Source of the DNA: Viridibacterium sp047600765
GTDB taxonomy: Bacteria > Pseudomonadota > Gammaproteobacteria > Burkholderiales > Rhodocyclaceae
Direction of reading: 5' to 3'
Assembly (NCBI GenBank): GCA_047600765.1
Contig: JASGKF010000002.1
Location: 186,001-250,000, forward strand
DNA: 64,000 nt
Shown piece by piece: positions 16,495 through 30,584 of the stretch. The stretch's first letter is position 1. Every line of letters starts with the position of its first letter. The notes beneath the pieces were generated by a model, which worked only from the letters and a program-made list of their open reading frames with translations, was not told where the DNA came from and did no database searches. The translations under genes and the position numbers were made by a program.

Positions 16495-17191
16495 ATGACG
16501 ACCGAAGATACGCCCCGTTTCTCCACCCAGCCCATCCGCAGCTTCGTGCTGCGCCAGGGTCGCATGTCCGACGCGCAGAAGCGCTACATGGACGAGCTGT
16601 TGCCGCGCTTCGCGATTCCCTACAAGAAGCAGCCGCTGGACTACGCCGCTACCTTCGGCCGCACTGCACCTGTGGTGCTGGAGATCGGTTGCGGCATGGG
16701 CGACACGACGGCAACGATTGCGGCTGGGCGGCCCGACACCGACTTCATCGGCATCGAGGTGCACGGCCCCGGCGTGGGCAACCTGTGCAAACTCATCGAC
16801 GAGCAGAAGCTTCACCAACCTGCGCGTCATGCAGCACGACGCGACCGAAGTCGTGCGCGACATGCTGGCGCCCGATTCGCTGGCTGGCATCCACGTCTAC
16901 TTCCCCGATCCCTGGCCCAAGAAGCGGCACCACAAGCGCCGCATCCTGCAGCCCGCTTTCGTTGCCCAGCTCGCCAGTCGCCTCGCGCCCGGCGGCTATC
17001 TGCACTGCGCAACGGACTGGGAGGAGTACGCCCAGTTCATGCTGGAGACCCTGTCGGCCGAGCCTCTGTTGCAGAACACGGCCGCCGACTATGCGCCCAA
17101 GCCCGACTACCGCCCGCTGACCAAGTTCGAGGCACGTGGCCTGCGCCTGGGGCATGGCGTATGGGACTTGGTGTTCCGCCGCCGCGCCTGA
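16495..17191 (+). CDS. trmB: tRNA (guanine-N7-)-methyltransferase TrmB (frameshifted)
   Basis: Methylates G46 in the tRNA variable loop. The first part (MTTEDTPRFSTQPIRSFVLR) includes the SAM-binding motif LEIGCGMGDTT and ends around LCKLIDEQ. The remainder, in the +1 frame, starts FTNLRVMQHDATEV and includes the signature VYFPDPWPKKRHHKRR and ATDWEEYAQFM. The break is at about 16807-16808, where CAGAAGCTTC should probably read CAGAGCTTC. Removing one A gives 231 residues, normal for the family. Both halves are fully conserved. Confidence 0.9.
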
Positions 17192-17235
17192 GCGCACGGC
17201 AACAAGCTGACGGGGCAGGGTAGAATCCGGCGCTT

Positions 17236-17772
17236 ATGGGCGACAGCACGCGCAACCTCTATCTGGTAGGGCTGATGGGCTCCGGCAAGACGACGATTGG
17301 TCGTGCGCTGGCGCGTCGGCTCGAACGGCGTTTCATCGATTCCGACCACGAGATAGAACGTCGTACCGGCGTGCGCATTCCTGTCATCTTCGAGATGGAA
17401 GGCGAGGCCGGCTTCCGCAAGCGCGAAGCGGGCGTGATTGAAGAACTATCACGCGAAGAAGGCATCGTGCTGGCCACCGGTGGCGGCGCGATCCTCGACC
17501 CCGCCAACCGCGCCGTGATGGCGCAAACCGGCTGGGTCATTTACCTCGACGTACCGACGCACCTGCTGCTGGAACGCACACGTCATGACACCAACCGTCC
17601 GCTGCTGCAGGTGGCAGACCCGCGCGCCAAGCTCGACGGTCTGCGCGAGCAGCGCGATCCGCTCTATCGCGAGATTGCCAACCTCATCGTGGACGGCACC
17701 CGCAACAACTCGCAGGCAGCGCTGACGCGCATCCTCAAGGAATGGGAAAAACAGTGCGCACACTCGACGTAG
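17236..17772 (+). CDS. aroK: Shikimate kinase
   Basis: 178 residues. The P-loop is GLMGSGKTTIG (about 12-22), with the shikimate-binding DSDHEIERR, the GEAGFRKRE motif, ATGGGAIL and the lid residue Arg in TNRPLLQ. It phosphorylates shikimate to shikimate 3-phosphate in aromatic amino acid synthesis. It overlaps the start of aroB by about 30 bp, or about 19 bp if aroB starts at the GTG at 17754. The pair is a conserved proteobacterial operon. Confidence 0.95.
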   Translation: MGDSTRNLYLVGLMGSGKTTIGRALARRLERRFIDSDHEIERRTGVRIPVIFEMEGEAGFRKREAGVIEELSREEGIVLATGGGAILDPANRAVMAQTGWVIYLDVPTHLLLERTRHDTNRPLLQVADPRAKLDGLREQRDPLYREIANLIVDGTRNNSQAALTRILKEWEKQCAHST

Positions 17773-18839
17773 CGCTGGGCGACCGCGCCTATCCGATCCA
17801 CATCGGCAGTGGCCTGCTGACGCAGGCCGAGCTGATCAAACCTTTCCTCAAGCGTCCGCGCGTCGCTATCGTCACCAACGACGTGGTGGGGCCGCTCTAC
17901 CTCGCGCAGCTGACGCAATCGCTGGAGGCTGCCGGCGTCAAGGTGACGCCCATCGTGCTGCCCGATGGCGAAGCGAACAAGAACTGGGAAACCCTCAACC
18001 TCATCTTCACCGGCCTGCTCGAAGCACGCGCCGAGCGCTCGATCACCATGATCGCGCTGGGCGGCGGTGTGGTCGGCGACATGACGGGTTTCGCAGCCGC
18101 TTGCTACCAGCGCGGCGTGCCGTTCATCCAGATTCCGACGACCCTGCTGTCGCAGGTCGATTCCTCGGTAGGCGGGAAGACGGCGATCAACCACCCGCTG
18201 GGCAAGAACATGATCGGCGCCTTCTACCAGCCGAAGCTGGTGCTGGCCGACGTGGGCAGCCTCAAGACGCTACCGATTGCCGAGCTGCGCGCGGGCCTCG
18301 CCGAGGTCATCAAACACGCGTTGATCCGCGATGCGAGCCGCGTCGAATGGCTGGAGCAGAACATGGATGGCCTGCTCGCTTGTGATCAAGCATTGATGGC
18401 TGAAGCCGTCGAATGGAATTGCCGCATCAAGGCTACCGTGGTCGCTGCCGACGAGACAGAGCAGGGCGAGCGCGCCCACCTCAATCTTGGCCACACATTC
18501 GGCCATGCCATCGAGACTGGCATGGGCTACGGTGAGTGGCTGCATGGCGAAGCCGTTGCGGCGGGCACCGTGATGGCTGCCGAGCTGTCGGCGCGCATGG
18601 GTTACCTGTCGGCTGCGGACGTGCAGCGTGTCGTGCGTCTGCTGGAGAAGGCGGGCCTGCCAACAAAAGGCCCGTCGCTGGGCGGCGCTGCGCGTTACAT
18701 CGAATACATGCGCCACGACAAGAAGGTGGCAGACGGCGCGTTGCGGCTGATCCTGCTGAAGAAAATCGGCGAAGCCTTCATCAGCGATGCCGCAAGCATC
18801 GCGCAGATCGAAGCATCCATCGAGGCCTGTTGCGCATGA
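17742..18839 (+). CDS. aroB: 3-dehydroquinate synthase
   Basis: 365 residues from ATG 17742; the GTG at 17754 (VRTLDVALGDRAYPI) is an alternative start that fits the usual N-terminus better. The NAD-binding motif is ALGGGVVGDMTGFAAACYQR. IQIPTTLLSQVDSSVGGKTA follows, with zinc ligands in RAGLAEVIKHALI, LNLGHTFGHAIE and WLHGEAVA. It makes the first carbocycle of the shikimate pathway from DAHP. Its stop overlaps the dgt start in ATGA. Confidence 0.95.
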   Translation: MGKTVRTLDVALGDRAYPIHIGSGLLTQAELIKPFLKRPRVAIVTNDVVGPLYLAQLTQSLEAAGVKVTPIVLPDGEANKNWETLNLIFTGLLEARAERSITMIALGGGVVGDMTGFAAACYQRGVPFIQIPTTLLSQVDSSVGGKTAINHPLGKNMIGAFYQPKLVLADVGSLKTLPIAELRAGLAEVIKHALIRDASRVEWLEQNMDGLLACDQALMAEAVEWNCRIKATVVAADETEQGERAHLNLGHTFGHAIETGMGYGEWLHGEAVAAGTVMAAELSARMGYLSAADVQRVVRLLEKAGLPTKGPSLGGAARYIEYMRHDKKVADGALRLILLKKIGEAFISDAASIAQIEASIEACCA

Positions 18840-19963
18840 CCACCACGCTCGCCACCTACGCCGTCAGCGATACCAACACGCGCGGACGCGTGGTGGCCGA
18901 GCCGTCGCCGCCCTCGCGCAGCCAGTTCCAGCGCGACCGCGATCGCGTCATCCACTCGACGGCTTTCCGTCGCCTCGAATACAAGACCCAGGTCTTCGTG
19001 AATCACGAAGGCGACCTGTTCCGCACGCGCCTTACGCACAGCATTGAAGTCGCACAGATCGGCCGCTCGCTGGCACGTGCGATGGGCCTCAACGAAGATC
19101 TCGTTGAAGCCATCTCGCTGTCGCACGATCTCGGCCACACGCCTTTCGGTCACGCCGGGCAGGATGCACTCAACGAATGCATGGCCGAGTTCGGCGGCTT
19201 CGAGCACAACCTGCAATCCCTGCGCATCGTAGACATGCTCGAAGAGCGCTACGCCGAATTCAACGGCCTCAACCTCTGCTTCGAGACACGTGAGGGCATC
19301 CTCAAGCACTGCTCGCTGAAGAACGCCGCATTGCTTGACGATCTCGGTCGCCGCTTCATCGAAAAGACGCAGCCCTCGCTCGAAGCCCAGCTGTGCAACC
19401 TTGCTGATGCCGTGGCCTACAACAACCACGACGTTGACGACGGCCTGCGCTCGGGCCTCATCAAGATCGAGCAGCTCGAAGCCGTCGAAACCTTTGCGCG
19501 TCATAGCACGGCCGTGCGTGAGAAGTATCCGCAGCTCGATGAGCGCCGCCTCACGCATGAGACCGTGCGCCGCATGATCAACGCCTTCTCGCTCGACCTC
19601 ATCGAGACCACGCAGGCCAACATCCGCGATGCTGGCGTACAGACGCTCGACGATGTGCGCGCTGCCGGCAAGCCGCTGGTGGCTTTCTCGCCCGAGATGA
19701 AGACCGAGCTGCAGGCGCTGCAGCGCTTCCTGCGCGAGAACCTCTACTGGCACTACCAGGTGCTGCGCGAGATGAGCAAGGCCAAGCGCATCCTCTGCGA
19801 ACTGTTCGCCACCTTCATGGAAGACCCGCGCCTGCTACCGCCGCAATACCAGCGCAAGGCGCAGGAAGAAAAAGCGCGCGCCGTCGCCGATTACATCGCC
19901 GGCATGACCGACCGCTACGCGATGAAGGAACACCGCCGGCTGTTCTCCATCGGCGAGCCCTGA
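18836..19963 (+). CDS. dgt: Deoxyguanosinetriphosphate triphosphohydrolase-like protein
   Basis: 375 residues from ATG 18836, which overlaps the aroB stop. It has the HD-domain metal motif: H in RLTHSIEVAQ and HD in SLSHDLGHTPFGHAGQ, with the distal Asp in LADAVAYNNHDVDDGL. It hydrolyses dNTPs to deoxynucleosides and triphosphate. The length and the RDRDRVIHSTAFRRLEYKTQ opening are those of the deoxyguanosinetriphosphatase-like (type 2) subfamily usually found after aroB in betaproteobacteria. Confidence 0.93.
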   Translation: MTTTLATYAVSDTNTRGRVVAEPSPPSRSQFQRDRDRVIHSTAFRRLEYKTQVFVNHEGDLFRTRLTHSIEVAQIGRSLARAMGLNEDLVEAISLSHDLGHTPFGHAGQDALNECMAEFGGFEHNLQSLRIVDMLEERYAEFNGLNLCFETREGILKHCSLKNAALLDDLGRRFIEKTQPSLEAQLCNLADAVAYNNHDVDDGLRSGLIKIEQLEAVETFARHSTAVREKYPQLDERRLTHETVRRMINAFSLDLIETTQANIRDAGVQTLDDVRAAGKPLVAFSPEMKTELQALQRFLRENLYWHYQVLREMSKAKRILCELFATFMEDPRLLPPQYQRKAQEEKARAVADYIAGMTDRYAMKEHRRLFSIGEP

Positions 19964-19968
19964 CCGGC

Positions 19969-20814
19969 ATGCGGGCACGCTATTGCCTGATCGTCATGCT
20001 GGTGGCCCAGGTGCTGGGCGGCATGGCGTCCGTCTGGATGGCCGAAAGCATTCCTCTCGACCCCCTGTTCCTGATCGCGGTCCTGCTGCCATGGGCGCTG
20101 TTTGCTTCCGTCATGTGGCTGGTGGCGGGTGATCGCCTTGCGGCATTGAGGGCAGACTGGGCGAAACCCAGTGCTGCGGCGTGGTGGTTGATGCTGCGTC
20201 TTTTCCCCTTTGTGCTTCTGGCGGAATACGGCCTGGGCATTGAGCTGGAGTGGTTCGGTGCCCACTACTGGGAAGGGCTCTACCGTTACGTGTCGAACGA
20301 CGGGATCGTGCTGCCCAGTGGCGGGCTGCTGAGCTGGCTGCTCTGGGGAGCTGCGCTCGTTGTCGTGGCACCCGTGTGTGAGGAGTGGTTTTTCCGCGGT
20401 CTGTTGTTGCGCCGCTGGCAGGCCAAATGGGGGGCTGTGCCTGCGCTGCTGCTGACGTCGGCCTTGTTCGGCAGTGTGCATCCTGCCGTCTTGCCGCAGT
20501 TCGTGCTGGGCATGGTGTGCGGGGCCTTGCTGATCAAGTCCGGCTCCCTGTGGCCGGCCATTGGCCTGCACGCCTTGAACAACCTGCTGGCCTGCGGCCT
20601 GATGCTCGTTTTTCCGAGAGACATGTCGTTGGCGCTGCTGGACCAGCTACATCCTTTTGCGTTCATCGCAGCATTGATTGGCCTGACTGTGCTTGTTGCG
20701 TGGTTGCGGCGTGTCACGCCAGGGTTGCGCGCCGCAGTGCCAGTCGAAATGTTCCGGTTTCCGGCGCGCGCGGGTGAGGTGGCGCAGCAGCCGGAATTGT
20801 CGAGCGTGTCATGA
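19969..20814 (+). CDS. CPBP-family intramembrane metalloprotease
   Basis: 281 residues with about seven transmembrane helices. The three family motifs are present: EEWFFRG (EExxxR) near 138, a His in FGSVHPAV and HALNN near 200. These are the presumed zinc/catalytic residues of CAAX-prenyl-protease-like (Abi) enzymes. The substrate is unknown. The gene follows dgt by 5 bp. Its last codons overlap the transposase start by 4 bp (ATGA), an odd pairing for a mobile-element-type gene. Confidence 0.82.
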   Translation: MRARYCLIVMLVAQVLGGMASVWMAESIPLDPLFLIAVLLPWALFASVMWLVAGDRLAALRADWAKPSAAAWWLMLRLFPFVLLAEYGLGIELEWFGAHYWEGLYRYVSNDGIVLPSGGLLSWLLWGAALVVVAPVCEEWFFRGLLLRRWQAKWGAVPALLLTSALFGSVHPAVLPQFVLGMVCGALLIKSGSLWPAIGLHALNNLLACGLMLVFPRDMSLALLDQLHPFAFIAALIGLTVLVAWLRRVTPGLRAAVPVEMFRFPARAGEVAQQPELSSVS

Positions 20815-21500
20815 GCCGCCTGCCACGCCTGCATATCCCCGGCCTGCCGCAGCTGATCCTGCAGCGTGGCAACAACCGCTGCACCATCTTCGTGGATGAA
20901 GCCGACTTCCGTGCCTTCCGCGACATGCTGCGCGAGTCGGCGCGCGAATCGGCTGTGCCGCTGCATGCCTACGCGCTGATGCCCGATCATCTGCACATTC
21001 TGGCGACGCCGCCGGAGGCGGGGGCCGTGGGGACGATGATGCAGCGCCTTGGCCGGCGTTATGTGCGCTACTTCAACAACCGTCACGCGCGCAGCGGCAC
21101 GCTGTGGGATGGGCGTTACCGCGCCACTGTCATCGAGCCCGTCGCCTGGTTGCTGCCGGCTTATCGCTACATCGAACAGAACCCGGTACGCGCCGGCATC
21201 GTGGGCGAGGCAGAACACTACCTCTGGTCGAGCTGCCGCCATCATCTCGGTCTCGCGACCGATCCCCTGGTGACCGACCATGCGGGTTACTGGGCCTTGG
21301 GCAACACGCCCTTCGACCGGCAGGCGGCTTACCGCAGCCTCATTGAAACCACGCCCGCCAGTGGCGAACTGGCTGAGCTGCGCCATGCCGCACACCGCAG
21401 CTGGATGCTGGGTGATGCTGATCTGGCCAGCGAGGCGAGCGCCAACCGCCGTATTGCGCCCCTGCCCAAAGGGCGGCCGCGCAAGGCATCAGCGCCCTGA
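20811..21500 (+). CDS. REP-associated tyrosine transposase (RAYT, Y1/IS200-like)
   Basis: 229 residues. The HUH nuclease motif is in AYALMPDHLHILATPP, and the catalytic Tyr lies in the segment PAYRYIEQNPVRAGIV, with GTLWDGRYRAT between them. These are the marks of TnpA-REP (RAYT) proteins, which are domesticated single-copy relatives of IS200/IS605 transposases that process REP hairpins. No flanking IS ends were seen. The gene starts inside the CPBP gene's stop, so it is transcribed with it. Confidence 0.88.
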   Translation: MSRLPRLHIPGLPQLILQRGNNRCTIFVDEADFRAFRDMLRESARESAVPLHAYALMPDHLHILATPPEAGAVGTMMQRLGRRYVRYFNNRHARSGTLWDGRYRATVIEPVAWLLPAYRYIEQNPVRAGIVGEAEHYLWSSCRHHLGLATDPLVTDHAGYWALGNTPFDRQAAYRSLIETTPASGELAELRHAAHRSWMLGDADLASEASANRRIAPLPKGRPRKASAP

Positions 21501-21509
21501 GCTGCGGGA

Positions 21510-22400
21510 CTACGACTTCTTCTTGATCAGCACGGCGCGCAGGCGCACTGTGGCCGTGCGGTCCTTGCCGCGCACAAGACACTCGACGTCGTTGGGGGAG
21601 GGCGTCAGCTGCCCGTCCAGCACGCTGCGCACGCGGATGATGCCGTCGAAGCCGTTCTCGCGCGCGTCCTTGGCCATCTCATTGAGGGTCAGCAGTACGG
21701 CTTGTCGGCAGACGTCTTCGGGCGGGTATTTGTTGCCGTCCGGGGATTCCGAGTAGTTGGCAGGGCCGTAGCGCAGCGAGAAGGCGGGAATGCCACTGGC
21801 TTTGCGATGCAGGGTGACATCGCTGCCAAGAATGGCCTTGGCTTCGGCGGACTCCAGAATCGGATCCAGCGCGATATAGACCGCGTTCTTGGCCGGCGGG
21901 CGGGCTTCGAGCGCGGCGCGGCGGTCAGCTTCGGCCTCCTGTGCCTCTACCCACGCACGGCCTCCTTCGGACATGCCGAGCGTGGCCGTGAAGTAAGCGC
22001 GCGCGGTTGCCGGGCTGAGGCTGCAGCTGACCAGAGTGGTGTCGGATGTCGGCCCTTCCTTTAGCGTCGGCCGGATGTTGTAGATCACGTCGTAGCCGCT
22101 CTTGCGTGCATCGGCATACATGGTCCGCATGATCTTGACGAAGGCTTCCTCGCAATGCCGGCGGCCGAGGTTCCAGGGTATGACGCTGATGCCTGTGCCG
22201 CTGAAGCGGTCGGGCGCTGTAGTTTCGACCAGGGGTGGCGTTGGGGTGTCGCCCCAGTAAAGTTTGATGTCAGGCCCTGCCAGGTTCCTGACGGCACGCA
22301 GCTCCATCAGCTCACTGAGCTTGATATGCATGAACTCGTCAGCGCGGGCGCTTGCGGCCGCCAGGCTGATGAGAAGGGCAATGACATAACGGTTTTGCAT
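21510..22400 (-). CDS. Exported protein with an internal duplication, function unknown
   Basis: 296 residues, signal peptide MQNRYVIALLISLAAASARA. The protein contains two related halves of about 120 residues. HCEEAFVKIMRTMYADARKS in the first half corresponds to VCRQAVLLTLNEMAKDAREN in the second. Both are followed by G-(Y/F)-D-x-I-x-x-I/V-R and later by a Cys in VSCSL / VECLV. Each half also starts with a strand like GPDIKLYWGD / GSDVTLHRKA. The pattern resembles proteins often labelled as excinuclease-ATPase-like by automatic annotation, without support. I do not recognise a function. Confidence 0.7.
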   Translation of the reverse strand: MQNRYVIALLISLAAASARADEFMHIKLSELMELRAVRNLAGPDIKLYWGDTPTPPLVETTAPDRFSGTGISVIPWNLGRRHCEEAFVKIMRTMYADARKSGYDVIYNIRPTLKEGPTSDTTLVSCSLSPATARAYFTATLGMSEGGRAWVEAQEAEADRRAALEARPPAKNAVYIALDPILESAEAKAILGSDVTLHRKASGIPAFSLRYGPANYSESPDGNKYPPEDVCRQAVLLTLNEMAKDARENGFDGIIRVRSVLDGQLTPSPNDVECLVRGKDRTATVRLRAVLIKKKS

Positions 22401-22548
22401 GGCACGGGCTCCAGACTGGTCGGAGCCGATTATGCCCGCCCCCCGGTGCTCGTCTTGCTATACAGACGTTCGGGTAGGAGCATGGCAAGGTCTGCAGGCC
22501 TTGCGGGCAGGGGCGGTTGTTCTGCAGCCCGGCCAATGCCTCAGGGCG

Positions 22549-23067
22549 TCACGGGGTTGCGGGTGCCGCACTTTGTACGTCAGCTGGCGCCTGTTCCGGC
22601 GCTACAGGCGGTGCCCAGTTGCCGACCTTGGCGCTGCGTGCGGCGATCTCCATGTCTTTCAGCGGACCGTCCTGTGCTGCAGTCGCAAGCCCGGCCGAGA
22701 CGAGGCGCTCGGCAATGCTTTGCCCTTCCAGCTGCACATCGGCTTCGTAAGCGCCGTTACCCAGCGGCGCAGCGTCGCGCACCAGCACCTTGATGCCCAG
22801 GATGTCGCGGCGCAGTGCTGCCGCACTCTCTTCGCCTGCCGAGGTGCTGATCGCGTCGACATGAATGCCGCGAACGCTGACTTTGACTTCCTTTTCGCCC
22901 GAGACAACCGTGATGTGACCGCCGTCCGGTACCGACTCCACGAGGTAGAGCCCGTCCGCGATGGCTTCTGCCGCGACGGCATCCTTGTTGCTGTTCGGCA
23001 GCGTGGCCGCCATCAATCCGGCTGCAGCCAGCACGGCAACGGCAAAGACTCCCCAGGATTTTTTCAT
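22549..23067 (-). CDS. Exported SNase-like-fold protein lacking catalytic residues
   Basis: 172 residues. It has an N-terminal signal or anchor (KKSWGVFAVAVLAAAGLMA) and an Ala/Pro-rich tail. The middle follows the staphylococcal-nuclease pattern: KVSVRGIHVDAIS, then AAALRRDILGIKVLVRD and VQLEGQSIAERLVSAGLATA. These line up with the nuclease's R-x-x-G-I-D-A-P, L..LV.GK.V and L..L....GLA elements. The catalytic Glu after the D-A-P site and the second Arg are absent. It is therefore probably a non-enzymatic binding protein, which is inference from motif comparison only. Confidence 0.55.
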   Translation of the reverse strand: MKKSWGVFAVAVLAAAGLMAATLPNSNKDAVAAEAIADGLYLVESVPDGGHITVVSGEKEVKVSVRGIHVDAISTSAGEESAAALRRDILGIKVLVRDAAPLGNGAYEADVQLEGQSIAERLVSAGLATAAQDGPLKDMEIAARSAKVGNWAPPVAPEQAPADVQSAAPATP

Positions 23068-23499
23068 GCTCGCTCGACCTCTCTGTTGTGCGTCGCCGCA
23101 GTTCTATCACGTTCCGCGCAGCGATCCATTTACAAGCAAAGACATACCCGTTTCTCGCCGATGGGCGGACAAAATCCGGCTGGAATTTATTGATTTTGTT
23201 GAAATAACAGATCGGTCCGGAAGCCTTTCGGGGGCTGTCAGAGCGCGGGGCGTTTGAACTGCTGGGCAGAAAACGGGACGTCGCTGCCCAGGCCGACATG
23301 AGAGGAGGCGGCTAACGCACTGATCTGGCGCTTTTTAATATGTCCCCAATTAATTCCCGCACCGAAGCAGGGCCTTTTAATAATTTAACCTGACCCTATT
23401 TGTTATTTCTTGGAATGCAGGGCGGCCGGTCTTATATTTCAGGCCTGTGTCAGTCGGTGCGGCCCGCGCCCGACTAGGAATTTAGCCAGGAGTGGATGG
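23068..23499. other. Intergenic region upstream of gltB with an AT-rich patch
   Basis: No gene was found. It contains the inverted repeat CTGGGCAG (23262-23269) / CTGCCCAG (23284-23291). The AT-rich stretch at 23331-23410 includes TATGTCCCCAATTAATT and TTTTAATAATTTAACCTGAC. The TGTCCCCAATTAA motif resembles short sequences often left near IS200-like/RAYT genes in proteobacteria. The gltB promoter must lie here but no pair is clear enough to name. Confidence 0.4.
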
Positions 23500-28182
<4,683 letters not shown>

Positions 28183-28202
28183 GATCTGGGGAGAAGATAA
28201 AA

Positions 28203-29687
<1,485 letters not shown>

Positions 29688-29699
29688 CTACCATGCGGA

Positions 29700-29804
29700 T
29701 CGCCCAGACTTTGTCTGGGCGAATGCGTGGCTGGTAGGCCGACCGGTTTGCTCGGGTGAAGACACTCGGGCTTCACCCTGGCTAGGCGCTCCTAACGGGA
29801 GCGC
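29700..29804 (+). repeat. Three consecutive perfect hairpins after gltD
   Basis: Hairpin 1: TCGCCCAGAC / GTCTGGGCGA with a TTT loop (29700-29722). Hairpin 2: GGGTGAAG / CTTCACCC (29754-29778). Hairpin 3: GCGCTCC / GGAGCGC (29786-29804), followed by GTGTTT. The last may end gltBD transcription although the T run is short. The array marks the border with the AT-rich gene that follows. Confidence 0.55.
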
Positions 29805-29834
29805 GTGTTTAAAAAACATACGCGGCGCTAAAAA

Positions 29835-30548
29835 TCATTTCTTTGTCGCAACGACAGAGTTGCCAGCGGCCGTATTGGCTGCGGTTTCGCTTATGGTGTA
29901 AACATAATTAAGCATCAAATAATAGAACCCCAAAGATATTACAAGGATAGCCAGTCCAGTAACTCTGGTTCCGATTTCTATACCGTCAGGTCGCAAGATT
30001 ATTTTTGTTTCCGGACGATCTTGGGGTGCAGGATTTTGCTTGGCAGTGGCTAGTATTGTCCCCGGCTTCCTGCGCATTAATTTGGGGTCGTGACGAACCC
30101 TGCTTTTTCTTTCTATTCCGTCTCTGTTGAACTGGCGGATGGTTAGTATAAGTCCCGTAAGTACAATGATATTAGACACCCAGAATACTATTTCAGAATA
30201 AATTCTCTGGCGACCATATATTTTTTTATCAAATTCAAGGGTCCATTTTCTTCGGTCTGCGTCAATTTCTGCTGTTATCTGGCGTTCTCTGTAATAAAAA
30301 ATCCTGTCTTCAGCCTCTTTTGTTTGGTTTTTTAATATAGATACGTTTCTATAGACGCCCGCTTGTCGAATCTCTTGTAGCTCCAATGGCGTGTAGATTA
30401 GTGGAGGGGGGATGAAGTACTCCAGCTGATCTTTGGAGCGTGAGATTTTCGACGCTGATTCGCTGGCAGAGTTTGAGCTAAACGCCACCAGTGCCATAAA
30501 CAGTCCTAAAAAGCGAATCGCTAATCTAGGTGTGGCGTTTGCTGTCAT
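29835..30548 (-). CDS. AT-rich orphan membrane protein
   Basis: 237 residues. An N-terminal hydrophobic stretch (LAIRFLGLFMALVAFSSNSA) looks like a signal peptide. A transmembrane helix lies near 120-140 (VSNIIVLTGLILTI) and another near 195-220 (VTGLAILVISLGFYYLMLNY). Between them is a charged, Lys/Arg-rich segment. Base composition and codon use (many AT-ending codons) differ sharply from all neighbours, which suggests recent acquisition. I do not recognise the family. It lies downstream of the urtA-like gene on the same strand. Confidence 0.65.
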   Translation of the reverse strand: MTANATPRLAIRFLGLFMALVAFSSNSASESASKISRSKDQLEYFIPPPLIYTPLELQEIRQAGVYRNVSILKNQTKEAEDRIFYYRERQITAEIDADRRKWTLEFDKKIYGRQRIYSEIVFWVSNIIVLTGLILTIRQFNRDGIERKSRVRHDPKLMRRKPGTILATAKQNPAPQDRPETKIILRPDGIEIGTRVTGLAILVISLGFYYLMLNYVYTISETAANTAAGNSVVATKK

Positions 30549-30584
30549 AGAGTTATCTCTTTCTTATTTGAGAGGTAAATATAT

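Noticed and set aside
29781..29810. CCTAACG in the third hairpin after gltD as an integron attC core.
   Set aside because: There is no matching GTTRRRY partner at proper distance and no integron integrase or cassette array.
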